A stretch of 64,000 nt of DNA from the NCBI GenBank assembly GCA_946965045.2, contig OX337233.1:62001-126000 (forward strand), in the 5' to 3' direction. Origin of the DNA: Epithemia pelagica. Taxonomy: Eukaryota; Bacillariophyta; Bacillariophyceae; Surirellales; Surirellaceae. Under the pieces are notes generated by a model. The model searched no databases, was not told where the DNA came from, and was given only the letters and a program-made list of their open reading frames with translations. Shown here piece after piece: positions 49,101 to 57,473 of this stretch (position 1 is the first letter of the stretch; each line of letters begins with the position of its first letter). The translations under genes and the position numbers were made by a program.

Positions 49101-49712
49101 CCCACCGAAGCCAGGAAAACTTTGGGGGTTTGGACGGCGCCTGATGGCGCCATGACCGCCGAATTTGACTATCTTGCGTCCAAGGTCAAGCACTGGACGG
49201 AACGTATCCGTGTCCGTCGTCTGCCGCACCACCTGGTATGGCTGTCGCTTCACACTGGGATCTTTAAGACCCTCACCTATCCTTTGGCTGCTACCACGTT
49301 CTCTGACGCCCAATGCCGGGCCCTGACCTCACCCCTTTTGCAAGTTGGTCTCAGTCGGTCCCACATCGTTCGCTCGATGCCACGGGCAGTGGTCCATGGA
49401 CCAGTGTCCTCTGGTGGGCTCGCGGTGCCGGACTTGTTCGTCGAACAGGGCGTGGCTCATTTGACGGCGTTTCTCTCCTTCGGCCGCTCCTCTACGTCCA
49501 TTACAGGTTTCCTCCTACGTAATTCCTGTTTCTCCAGGTGGAACTTGGCACACCGAATCACCCCTTTCTTTTGGATTACTCGTCGTGGTCTCAATGCGTT
49601 GTTCCCACTTGGTGTTCTCACTTATGGTCCTTCTGTTCCCAGTACAACATTGGTCTTCCCTCGCCGATTGCTGCTCTCCCCCCCCCCCCCCCCCCCCCCT
49701 ACGAGTTGGTGA
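46041..49712 (+). CDS. LINE ORF2, part 1: AP-endonuclease and reverse transcriptase
   Basis: Open from a TAA at 46038 to TGA at 49710-49712, without an in-frame ATG before the endonuclease. Endonuclease signs: VAQNVSGLP, LCLSEIN, GGVGMIVRD, FSLDANE, PIDAIYG and PGDHRALW. RT signs: LRTILLYEADYNHNNKL, LLAPEQYGSRRGHSAIYQCL, NDAKSCYDRIGH (motif A), VQGIGQGNGAGPAIW and FAFVDDTDLV (FVDD at the catalytic site). It nicks target DNA and copies the RNA. The frame ends in a proline run encoded by the poly-C tract 49678-49699; without the frame change it would continue into RNase H. The frame also overlaps the end of ORF1. Confidence 0.85.
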   Translation, partial: LRPRPIPLLPLPRRPLLRRRGRAISPSTSFRRSPLPTRDTERTNARDPSVPPLPASEAWGDALATSPPDNVLRVVAQNVSGLPLSANHPKYADLQEFILDYSIDVLCLSEINVAWHTLPEPQQFPHIVRPWFSSVFSKVAWFSDRDVQSTFQRGGVGMIVRDSHTGRICGSGSDPTGLGRWVWVRLRGHHGSMLRIISAYRPVSNPRDAGSTWSQQARFFELTDPPRMEDPRALFLTDLQLMLQSAYDDGEQVLFSLDANEPTLWEPDNVLDSTVAPVAMSNLHFGRHDRTTAPPTHNRGSRPIDAIYGSTPSLTTALCGYFPFGQAPGDHRALWVDVPLVDIFGVASCPVVPRVARRLQCRDPRVVRRYQQTLDTFYHHHNVPSRTFALEESIDGPLSTDQAREWEALDALRVQGIFLADRKCRKLRTGAVPWSPVLAHALAVHRFWDRLYTASAGRHVSRKLLTRLASKAGMEVPVAMPEEEILLHRTAAWQEYKRLKRNAPQARQAYLQSLIAARAAEGWDSAATGLSNLLRREQQRKDARLLKQVLSPTSRRGLTSVEVPSGPGAWEDGEWNGAWVTRTDRDGMETGCLAENDRRFNQAADTDLLQPAVVTALGPTGTSELSARILATGDASDLTDWVSPEAAVYLSHHRRPSVLVAPHPFELDFRTASYSRSWQRMDEFTSSGPSGLHFGHFMANSLSPLLGSVDASLSRIPTISGYLPSRWQQGLNVMLEKKPGVVKVSKLRTILLYEADYNHNNKLMGHAMMRYAEANSLLAPEQYGSRRGHSAIYQCLNKVITFDLFRQTKRPGGLCSNDAKSCYDRIGHSSAGLAMQRCGVPAPLVDSALGPIQRLRHFIRTAYGDSTTSFSAAGHEVPVQGIGQGNGAGPAIWAVVSTPIFNAMRQRGYGLFLKSPTSGNTFVFVGYAFAFVDDTDLVVDGLHCSASASQVVDRLQASANFWEASLRASGGALSPAKCHWYLIDYRWVHGKWCLVSPDESPATVCIRSPSGRIVPIERVAPTEARKTLGVWTAPDGAMTAEFDYLASKVKHWTERIRVRRLPHHLVWLSLHTGIFKTLTYPLAATTFSDAQCRALTSPLLQVGLSRSHIVRSMPRAVVHGPVSSGGLAVPDLFVEQGVAHLTAFLSFGRSSTSITGFLLRNSCFSRWNLAHRITPFFWITRRGLNALFPLGVLTYGPSVPSTTLVFPRRLLLSPPPPPPPTSW
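49678..49699 (+). repeat. Poly-C tract (22 C) at the RT/RNase H frame change, LINE copy 1
   Basis: Uninterrupted run of 22 C between CTGCTCT and TACGAGTTGG. The upstream (RT) and downstream (RNase H) frames differ by +1. The counterpart in LINE copy 2 (61977-61995) has 19 C, the same length modulo 3. Confidence 0.9.
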
Positions 49713-51885
49713 CACTTTCCTGATGGCAGCCTTCTGGTCCCACGGCATTCGATCTCCTAGCACTCTTGCGCGCCTCAATGCCTGCCGCTTGTTTTTGCGG
49801 GCATGTACCCTGGCTGATATTACCTCGGTTGATGGCACGCATATTCTGCTATCCGCTTGGTCTGGAACGGCACCGTGCAACCGTCGTCTTCACACGGAAT
49901 GGTGGCCGCGATCCCCTCCATCCTCGGCCTTAGCGTGGCACGAGTGGCGGGAAGCTCTTTCCCTCACCTTTGGCGTGGAGCCCCGGTTTCGGCGGGTCGA
50001 CTCCACCTTGGGCTCTTGGTTAGTCCCTCACGTTCTGTCGGCCTTGTTTCTCTATTGCCCCTCTTGGAATCGACTTTTTGTTCCTCGTTTCGATGGCACT
50101 TGGTCTATGGCGATTGCTCGGCCGGTGCGCCGGAGTCGCTCGGTGTTTATGGTCACTCCTGACAAAGTGTCGGTAGCCTCCTTGGTCCTTTATCCGCCCG
50201 TCTTCGCGGCGGACGTCCATGGTTCCGCGGATTCGCCGATCCTCTTGCATGTTGACACCCTCCCCTTGGATATCCAGGTTCTCTTCCAGTCGGTCCCTCG
50301 TTCCCCTCCGTCTTTTACGTGGGATGTCCCAGAGGTCTCCCAGGTTGCCGCGGTGTGGTTTGCGTCTCCTCCCCCTGACTTTCTTCCGAAATTGTGCTCA
50401 GCTATTGCGAGTGGCTCATGTGCGACTTTCTCTGATGGCTCTGCCCGGGAACAGCAGCAAGGAACGTGTGCATGGGGTCTGGCATTGGATGGTTCTACTC
50501 TTGTTGATTTGGCGGCTGGTTTCCGCGTTCCGGGCCCTGCTGGTTCCCAGTGTTTGTTCCGGAGCGAGCTTGCGGGCCTCATTGGGATTGCGAGCCTTTT
50601 ACGGGCAGTTTCGCGCTATGTTCCGTCGTTATCTGGATCGGTGTTTTTTGCCACGGATAGCGACTCGGTTTTGAGTCGCGTGTTTCGTCGCCCCGCTCCG
50701 GCTACGGTGGCGGATCATAGCTGGGACCTTTTGTCGTATTGCCGCAAGTTAATCGATGCGATGCCTCAGATCCGCTGGAAGAGTTTCCATGTCAAGGGAC
50801 ACCAGGACAATGGTGATGGCGATCTCGATATTTGGGCCCAACGGAATATCTACGTTGATTCTTGCGCCTCCGAGGTCTACTCCTGCGTTCCGTCTACTTG
50901 CTTTCCATGTTTTGCCACGGCCCCTCTACCACCGTCACGGGTAGGGGACAACGAGGTTGTTTCCTCCTTGGCCCCGGCTGTCCGATCGCATATCCTCGAC
51001 GCCCCCTTACGTGATCATTGGTCTCGGCTTCGAAGTTGGCCCCCACAGGGTGTGCCCATTGTGGATTGGGCCTCACGGGCGCTGGCATTGCAGTCAATTC
51101 CCCAGAATCGGCGCCACTGGGTGGTTAAACACACAGCAACTCGGTCTGCCATCGGCGTTGAAATGGTTCGCCGTCGTAAATGGCGTCAGCCCACATGCCC
51201 TCGGTGCGGTGCAGCCGTGGAAACCGCTGATCACGTCCTCCAGTGTCCCCACCCCGACTCTGTTGAGATCTGGCACACAACGTTGCGCAGCCTTGATCGC
51301 TGGATGGCTTTACGCCACACCCAACCGACGATGGCAAGGTTGATCCTGGCGTACCTACGCTCGTGGGTCGAGGGGACGACGTACGACGCCCCCTTTACCT
51401 CCGTTCCAGGGCTTCGCGAAGCTGTCGCGGATCTGGAAGTTTTGGGTTGGACGGACGCGGTTTTGGGTTTCTGGTCTTGGCGATGGGCGGAGGTGCAACA
51501 GGCTCATTACATGTTCCTGGGCAAACGGTACTCCGGACGACGCTGGCTTGTGCTCTTGATCCAACAAATTTGGAATACGTCGTGGGATCAGTGGGAACAT
51601 CGGAACGCTATCTTTCACGCGGCGGAGGTTCTCCGCCTCCAAGCGGAACGCCGAGCAGCCATCCAAGCGGCTTACTCTGGCCCTCTCCGCTCCTCCCCTC
51701 GTTTTCGTCTTCTTTTCCGCCGCCCTTTGGATCGTCGGCTGCAGGATCCTGCCCACATCCAATTGGCTTTTTTACGACGTCTCTCCACTCCAGTGGCATC
51801 GGCGGCTTCCCGGGCCCTTCGTCTTCAGCAACGCTGTTTTCGCTCCTATTTCCGGTTCTCTCGGGCTCGGCATACCTCGTCTTGA
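49700..51885 (+). CDS. LINE ORF2, part 2: RNase H and zinc-binding C-terminus
   Basis: Open frame extending left to 49585, but family-like sequence starts after the poly-C run (VGDTFLMAAFWSHGIRSPST). RNase H residues: D in FSDGS (about 50433), E in FRSELAGL (about 50565), D in FATDSDS (about 50655), and HVKGHQDNGDGDLDIW with VDSCA (about 50790-50870). A zf-RVT-like motif CPRCGAAVETADHVLQCPH follows near 51200. The C-terminus is basic and helical. It would remove RNA from the hybrid and help bind the template. No start codon context; it is expected to be the C-terminal part of ORF2. Confidence 0.82.
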
Positions 51886-52111
51886 GTTGGTGGAACCGTC
51901 CCTGTCCTTGTGACTGCTGGGACCGTTAACCTTCTCCTTTTTGTATTGGTGATCTTTACTGTGTTGCATTTCTCTTTACCCCATCATTTTTCTACATGTC
52001 TTGCATTGGTCGACTGGGCCGGGCGGGATTCGTCTCCCCTAGGTTCACCAGCGACGTTAAAGCCTCCGGCAGTTTAATTTAAACTAATCAATGAGTTATT
52101 ATTATTATTAT

Positions 52112-52129
52112 TACTATCTGGGTAATCCA
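52112..52129. repeat. LINE target-site duplication, right copy (18 bp)
   Basis: TACTATCTGGGTAATCCA, as at 43184-43201; the first T may belong to the tail. Confidence 0.85.
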
Positions 52130-52747
52130 GATCATGACAGGTCCCCTGATCTCAATCCATTCAGTAACTGTCGAGAATGACACCTTGTGCCCCCTCACAT
52201 GGTACACTACTTTCAAACAACCATATTTAATCCTCCGTAGTAGAGACGAGCGAAAGCCGCAACCTATTGTAGGACAATCGGCACTGGAAAAGTATTGTGC
52301 CTAACCTGTATAGTCGACGAGTGTGCAGTGGCACAGTCTGCAACAAAAGTCACTTTTGCTGCTCGAATGGCCTCTAGACTTGGGCCGCACAAGCCACCCG
52401 CACTGTCGACCGTTGGGATCGTAGTACACTGTGTCATACTCCATCACGGATAACGTCATCCTTATTCGTCGCAAACAACAAATCATAAGTACAAACGAGT
52501 GTCTGATGGTCTCTCTGCGAGAGTCGCCGAACTTAAAGTACATCCTTTGTGGAGAACGATGATGCGAGTGTTTCAAGTGGGTGTCTTTCGGGTTTGCTTT
52601 GATATTGGAACTGCTGGATCTAACTGTCTGCTTTTGCAAGTTTCCTTGCTGCGTGTGCTCTTCATCAAGTCATTTCCAAAATTCATTCTTATACCATACG
52701 CGGCTTAAATCCGCATAAATCAGGGATTATCAAACTCAAGCAGATCT
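52130..52747. other. Flank between the LINE and the PLD-like gene; one weak frame
   Basis: A minus-strand frame, 52301-52639 (112 aa), contains KFGDSRRETIRHSFVLMICC, MEYDTVYYDPNGRQCGWLVR and DFCCRLCHCTLVDYTG. The Cys/His-rich end could be a small metal-binding motif, possibly the remnant of a transposase C-terminus, but no family is recognised. Nothing else is seen. Confidence 0.25.
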
Positions 52748-52986
52748 CTACTTCTCGACTTTCTTCTTCTTGTATGGGTTGCTAACGGCTTTCTGTTGCT
52801 GTGGCTCATCCATTCTCGGAATGCTGACCTCCGGTACATCCAAAGAATTCCAGAACTGGCTGAGCTCGGTTCGCAAGCCTTGGTACTGGAAGAAGGATGG
52901 ATCAAATAAGACAGCATGCTCGTAGTGTTTCAACCGAGAAGCTTGGGTATAGTTGTAAGATCCAACCATAGCTCCAGCACTGGTAA
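52748..52986 (-). pseudogene. PLD-like gene, 3' exon-like part cut off by Copia B
   Basis: C-terminal 78 codons or so of a phospholipase-D-like protein: TSAGAMVGSYNYTQASRLKH, then YEHAVLFDPSFFQYQGLR, LSQFWNSLDVPEV and a basic end, NPYKKKKVEK. GSYNYT is the GSxNxT element that follows the HxK motif in the PLD superfamily. The matching N-terminal part is at 59210-59747. TAG stop at 52748. Confidence 0.75.
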
Positions 52987-53441
52987 TGTTGTTTTCCTTA
53001 CTAGCGAGTAAAGAAAAGGACTCTTGTTGCAAAATTGTGTGTCTACGGTATTAGGTACTACGTCTTCGTTCCCTACTGTCATCGATGCGTTGAATCGTTG
53101 GTGGAGACGTTGTGTCACCAATTTGGGCGACGAGATGTGTCATGGACGGGCCTGCCACCGTTCGTGGGATATCGCTGCCTCTAAGTATCTTCTGATTCAC
53201 TTAGGGCCATGGACCGTTATGACAATGGTCATGGGATCCCGTCCTTAAGAACGACAATCGTTACATAGGCATTGTCGATCGTTACATAGGCATCGTCGCC
53301 TGGATCCATCGTCCGTCGTTTTTGCATTTTGTGAAAGGTGGTTCGATGATGCGTTGGGCCTAATGGAGTCATGAGGTTTGCGTCTGCGGTCCCCCAAGGT
53401 CCCCATCAGTTACATATGCCCGCATGTACAATATTCGAACA
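52987..53441 (-). repeat. 3' LTR of Copia B (455 bp)
   Basis: TGTTGTTTTCCTTACTAGCG to AATATTCGAACA. Differs from the 5' LTR by A/G in TACGGTATTAGG and C/T in GACAATCGTTAC. Confidence 0.92.
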
Positions 53442-53467
53442 CTCCCTCACGCAGCGTGAAAATCTGA

Positions 53468-56400
53468 CTACCAGCCCATAATACGCGTGCGATGCCGCTC
53501 GAACGTCTCTTTATCCAGTGCTTTGGTAAAGATATCCGCGGTCTGCAACTCCGTATCGCAAGGGAGGATCGTAATCTCTTTCTTCTCGACATAGGACTTG
53601 AAATGAAATAGCTTGGTACAGAGGTATCGCGTGCGTGGTCGATACTTATAGACCGTAGCCAATTCGTAAGCTCCGTTATTGTCTTCAAAAGCTCGACAAT
53701 GTACTCTGGGTTGTGTTGACAGAACAGGGAAGCCGAGTGATTTCATCTCTTTCGTAATGTGCATAAGTGGAATGACTGTACGCAATGAAGTAGAGAGGCT
53801 GATAATTTCCGCTTCCGTTGTGGACAGTGCAATCTCGGACTGTAACTTTGATGCCCACACTATGGGACAACCTCCATAAAAGATGACATATCCGGAACGG
53901 GATCGGGCCATGTCTGATCGTGGTATATCTGTCTTGTTGAAGTTGCCACAAAAATCGGCATCGGCATAAACGTCGAAATTTTCCTTGTCCTGTGGTTTGA
54001 GCACTAGTCCTCGTGACCGTGTACCAGCGAGGTAGCGCCCAATCTGCTTTACTGCTCGTCCGTGTACCTGCTTTGGATTCGCGGAAAAGCGTGCACATTG
54101 ATGTACTGCGTAGGATATATCAGGTCGTGTACTTTTCTCGAGGAAATTCAGTTTCCCGATGACCGAGCGATAGTTGAAGTGTCCATCAAAGGGCTCCCCA
54201 TCATCATCGGCGCGCATCTTCACTGTAGTTGCTGCCGGCACGTCGCGAGTATTCGTGTCCGCTGGTAATCGCAGATCATCAAGGATAGCGTCGATCAAGC
54301 GAGTCTGGGAGAGGTGAAGATGTCCGGTCTGTTGTTTTGTAATGTTGACTCCAAGAAAATCTTCAACTCCGTCTTCATATGTAATCTTAAGCCCAATGTC
54401 CTGCATCTGGGTGATGATGTCATCGAGTTCTTGTGGATCAGGCCCTGTTAAGATGGAGTCGTCTGTGTACAGGATATAGAGGCTGCGTCCTTTGTAGAAG
54501 ACACATTCATCATGATCACTCTGTTTGAATCCCACTTGTTCCAATTGCTGTACTAGATGTTTATTCCAGACACGCGCGGCCTGTTTCTGACCGTAGTAAT
54601 TCCGTTTAATCTTCTTGAGAACAAAATCTTCGGCTCGTTGTTTTCCGGTCGTGTCGAATGTAAACCCTCTAGGTGCCTCCATGTACATATCAGTTTCCGC
54701 CACGGCTTGAGTATAGGCGAGGACATAGTCTATCTGCTTCATCGCCCATCCGTGCGAAATAGCCGTCGTTAAGACATAGCGGACCACAGGCCATTGGACT
54801 ACGGGAGCATAAGTCTCCCAATAGTTCACTCCTTTGGTCTGTCTTGATCCATCAAATGCCAAGCGTGACTTCCATTTATAGATTTCACCTGTCTGCAGTT
54901 TCCGCTTCCGGACACAACTCCATACTGCTCTAGTCACATAGCTACCCGGTGGTATATCTTGTCGTCGAACCACTTCCCAGAGACCGTTTGCGGTGTGATC
55001 CTGGACCTCCTTTTGGGCAGCCTTTATAAATTCCAATCGATCTGGTTGTCGCATGGCTTCGTGCCAATACATGACATCTGGATTTGCTTGGGCCTGTGCG
55101 GTCATGGAGATCAACCCAGGTAACGTCACTGCCAGCTCACCTAGAGGATCTAGGTCGTCCCCCAAGGAATCCATATAGTCTTGATATCGCATAGTTGGTT
55201 TGGGTTGTCGTTGTGACCTGCGGACTCCAAAGGCTCCCTCATTTGTCGGCTGGATTAGCTCTTCGTTGTCGATTGGTAACGGAACTATAGGCGGCTCCTC
55301 TAGGGTAGAATTGTGATCTACCTCCCTCATTTGTGAGGGTAGTTGTGAGTCACGTGTGTGGGTAGTGTGGTGATCTGGTTGGGACTGATCCATGGTTTTA
55401 CCCTTGCGGAACCCGGCCTTCTGCTGCCAGTAGGAGACAGGTTGTGCTTCCCCGAAACTACGTCGCATAGTCTCAAAACGGTCATCATATTGAACATGGA
55501 ATTGGGGCGAAGATAAACCGGAGGACAATGAGAGAATAAGCCCCACGGTTCTTGAGTGTTGGGCAGAGTATCCCAAGAAGATACCAACCCGAGAGCGTTC
55601 GGACCATTTGGGAATCCCTTTTCCTGATTGTAGAGCATTGTCTAGGACATAACTTGGACATCCAAATGTATGCGCATGTCGCAAGTTGAATCGTGCTGGG
55701 GAACCAGAGAAGAGTTCCAAAGGCGTCGTTTTCTTATGTTTCGCCATAAGTGCAGAGTTGAAGATATCCGATGCATAGCGTACTGCATAGGGCCAGAGGT
55801 TCGGAGTAATAGCAGAGGGCCATCGACGATGTGCATGGAGTAGCATAGTCCGTGCTGAATCTTGTAGGTCCCTTATGCGCCTCTCGGCCATACCGCTCTG
55901 AAAATGCGCGTTGACTCCGCTGAACGTCAAGCGCTGTCCTTTGTCTCTTACTGCTTTGCGAAATTGGTTGTCAGCAAAAATGCCGTTGTCTGCATGATAG
56001 TGCATGATTGCGACCCCGTGCGTATCCGCCCATGCTTCAAATCGCTCCTTTGCTTCGATGGTATCTGCAGCCGACGTCGATCGTTGTAGGTGGACGTACC
56101 CTATACCAGAGTAGTGGTCCACGAAAACAGTCGCTACCCGATATCTATCGCGTGTTGGAGTACCTCGTAAGTGGGCAATATATCCTGGTGTTGTCGATAT
56201 GAGTTGGTCAACCGATACACATTGGCCTGGACGAGTCATAACATCCAGTGTACCCCTTGTACCTTTCACTCGCCATGGTTTCTTCGTCGCTTTCCCGTAC
56301 ATACAGGCTGTACATGCTGGAACAGCGCATGAACCGAGTCGCTTGGGCAATTCACCTCGTCGTGCCATTTCTTGAATCTTAGCAAATGACAGATGGCCGA

Positions 56401-56479
56401 GCCGATGATGAACGCGTAGGAGTTCAACCGTCGGGTTTTCGATTGGCACTTCTTCTTCATTGGGAATCACATGTACCAC
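53468..56479 (-). CDS. pol: Copia B pol, downstream part: integrase, reverse transcriptase, RNase H
   Basis: The frame can be followed upstream to 56566, but family-like sequence starts at VVHVIPNEEEVP. Order: GAG-pre-integrase (HHRLGHLSFAKIQEMARRG, CAVPACTACMYGKATKKPW); integrase with VFVDHYSGIGYVHL, HADNGIF and MAERRIRDLQD as the D-D-E region; RT with LAFDGSRQTKGVNYWETYAP, MKQIDYVLAYTQA and LYTDDSILTGPD (YTDD in place of YVDD); RNase H with YADADFCGNF, STTEAEIISLS and TADIFTKALD. Ends IMGW. It integrates and copies the element. It is separated from the protease frame by one extra A compared with Copia A. Confidence 0.88.
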   Translation of the reverse strand: MVHVIPNEEEVPIENPTVELLRVHHRLGHLSFAKIQEMARRGELPKRLGSCAVPACTACMYGKATKKPWRVKGTRGTLDVMTRPGQCVSVDQLISTTPGYIAHLRGTPTRDRYRVATVFVDHYSGIGYVHLQRSTSAADTIEAKERFEAWADTHGVAIMHYHADNGIFADNQFRKAVRDKGQRLTFSGVNAHFQSGMAERRIRDLQDSARTMLLHAHRRWPSAITPNLWPYAVRYASDIFNSALMAKHKKTTPLELFSGSPARFNLRHAHTFGCPSYVLDNALQSGKGIPKWSERSRVGIFLGYSAQHSRTVGLILSLSSGLSSPQFHVQYDDRFETMRRSFGEAQPVSYWQQKAGFRKGKTMDQSQPDHHTTHTRDSQLPSQMREVDHNSTLEEPPIVPLPIDNEELIQPTNEGAFGVRRSQRQPKPTMRYQDYMDSLGDDLDPLGELAVTLPGLISMTAQAQANPDVMYWHEAMRQPDRLEFIKAAQKEVQDHTANGLWEVVRRQDIPPGSYVTRAVWSCVRKRKLQTGEIYKWKSRLAFDGSRQTKGVNYWETYAPVVQWPVVRYVLTTAISHGWAMKQIDYVLAYTQAVAETDMYMEAPRGFTFDTTGKQRAEDFVLKKIKRNYYGQKQAARVWNKHLVQQLEQVGFKQSDHDECVFYKGRSLYILYTDDSILTGPDPQELDDIITQMQDIGLKITYEDGVEDFLGVNITKQQTGHLHLSQTRLIDAILDDLRLPADTNTRDVPAATTVKMRADDDGEPFDGHFNYRSVIGKLNFLEKSTRPDISYAVHQCARFSANPKQVHGRAVKQIGRYLAGTRSRGLVLKPQDKENFDVYADADFCGNFNKTDIPRSDMARSRSGYVIFYGGCPIVWASKLQSEIALSTTEAEIISLSTSLRTVIPLMHITKEMKSLGFPVLSTQPRVHCRAFEDNNGAYELATVYKYRPRTRYLCTKLFHFKSYVEKKEITILPCDTELQTADIFTKALDKETFERHRTRIMGW

Positions 56480-57470
56480 TTTTTTCATCTTCGAAGAGAA
56501 AATCCGTGGTGATGGGCTGATCCTGTTGTGGAAAATACTGTTCGTTGTGCTCGTCATCCATGTCAAATTCTACATCGTTGGAATCTTGTTCGATCTGGGC
56601 GCTTGGTGAGTTCTCATTGATGCTTTCGTCATCCTCGATCAGATTCGCATGACTAACGATCGGTGGATTCTCATCTTCTTCCTCCGGTGTCGCGTGTACT
56701 TTGCAGCAGAAAGCATGGAACTTGAGCATACCGTTTGCAGTGTACAGCTGTCCCACGTTTGTCCCTCTTCGATTGAGTGGGATGGTTCTCGTGTATTCGC
56801 GTTGGTTCCATTCGAGAATGATGTTGTCAGCTGTGGTGATGCAGCGAGTGCCATCTGGATTCGGCTTGTGGTCTTTGGCTACTTGTGCCCAGTGTTGGGG
56901 AGAGAAAAGTCTGTTGGAGGTCGATGGTATGTAGAATGATCGAGGCAGGACGAATGTATGGATGGCACCGTTGTCGTCTTCGAAGTGCCACTTGATCGTC
57001 GTGGAGTAGATTTCCGTTTTGAACAATCCTGCAATGCCCTTGATCTTTCTTCTTACGGGTTGGATTGCTGTTATGCAGTCGGTGATATCGTTTGTGATAG
57101 ACGATGTTGCACAGTTGTCAACAAACACGGGCTGGCTATCGGAGTCGAACTTGACTTGATGTGCTGCGGCTGGTTTGCCTGTTATCGGAGCTGCGAGTAT
57201 TGTTGCCATGCATAACATTCGCATTGTTTGTCTATTCCATCTTGGTTTCCTTGTTTGTCGTCGTATCCTGTTGCTATTGCATTTTGGTGTTAGAAACCAT
57301 AGCTTAGGCCGCAGACTCGTCTTGTCATCTTGGGAAGGGTTAGCCGACCTAGCATCATCATCACTATATACTAGGACAGACATGTCGAGGATTGTTGTCA
57401 CTAGTAACATATAGATGAGCTGCTCGACCGTCTTGTAGAACAGCCCGAGGAATGACCTCGGGTCTCGTTG
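56457..57470 (-). CDS. pol: Copia B pol, upstream part: linker and protease
   Basis: In frame with gag after its TGA (57473-57471). The first ATG is only at 57410, after 20 codons that are already conserved with Copia A. Carries FVDNCATSSITNDITDC, at the place where Copia proteases have D-S/T-G-A, then FKTEIYSTTIKWHFEDDNGA, RLFSPQHWAQVAKDHKPN and NRRGTNVGQLYTANGMLKFH. The frame ends 30 nt after the six-A run (TGA at 56457). Cuts the polyprotein if functional; the unusual active-site triplet D-N-C occurs in both elements. Confidence 0.75.
   Translation of the reverse strand, partial: QRDPRSFLGLFYKTVEQLIYMLLVTTILDMSVLVYSDDDARSANPSQDDKTSLRPKLWFLTPKCNSNRIRRQTRKPRWNRQTMRMLCMATILAAPITGKPAAAHQVKFDSDSQPVFVDNCATSSITNDITDCITAIQPVRRKIKGIAGLFKTEIYSTTIKWHFEDDNGAIHTFVLPRSFYIPSTSNRLFSPQHWAQVAKDHKPNPDGTRCITTADNIILEWNQREYTRTIPLNRRGTNVGQLYTANGMLKFHAFCCKVHATPEEEDENPPIVSHANLIEDDESINENSPSAQIEQDSNDVEFDMDDEHNEQYFPQQDQPITTDFLFEDEKSGTCDSQ
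56480..56485 (-). other. Frameshift in Copia B pol (six-base A run; Copia A has five)
   Basis: The minus strand reads GATGAAAAAAGTGG here, against ACGGAAAAAGTGG at 381-385 in Copia A, where the frame is continuous. The extra A moves downstream pol to +1. Confidence 0.85.
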
Positions 57471-57473
57471 TCA
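57444..57473 (-). promoter_or_regulatory. Candidate gag-pol stop-codon readthrough cassette, Copia B
   Basis: TGA, then CAACGAGA (8 nt), then the hairpin CCCGAGG, loop TCATT, CCTCGGG (57462-57444). Same spacing and identical stems to Copia A; one loop base and one spacer base differ. Confidence 0.5.

Larger units (their letters stand above)
43202..52111 (+). mobile_element. Full-length non-LTR retrotransposon (LINE), about 8.9 kb
   Basis: Bounded by an 18-bp target duplication. It ends in a (TTA)n tail (GTTATTATTATTATTATTATT, about 52095-52112), both marks of target-primed reverse transcription. Order: 5' UTR about 96 bp, ORF1 (43298-46114), ORF2 with AP-endonuclease and RT (46041-49712), then RNase H and a zinc-binding C-terminus (to 51885) in the next frame, and a 3' UTR of about 210 bp. 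Higher GC and different codon use set it apart from the Kelch array. Every frame is otherwise undamaged. A 5'-truncated, near-identical copy lies at 60503-64000, so the element was active very recently. Confidence 0.9.

Noticed and set aside
48372-49313. 128- and 126-codon minus frames over the RT domain
   Set aside because: Shadows; they recur at 60671-61612 only because the LINE is duplicated.
56480-56490. A-AAA-AAG type -1 ribosomal slippery site in Copia B pol
   Set aside because: The zero-frame codons are GAA AAA AGT, so the heptamer is not in register, and the shift needed is +1. Copia A has no shift at all.
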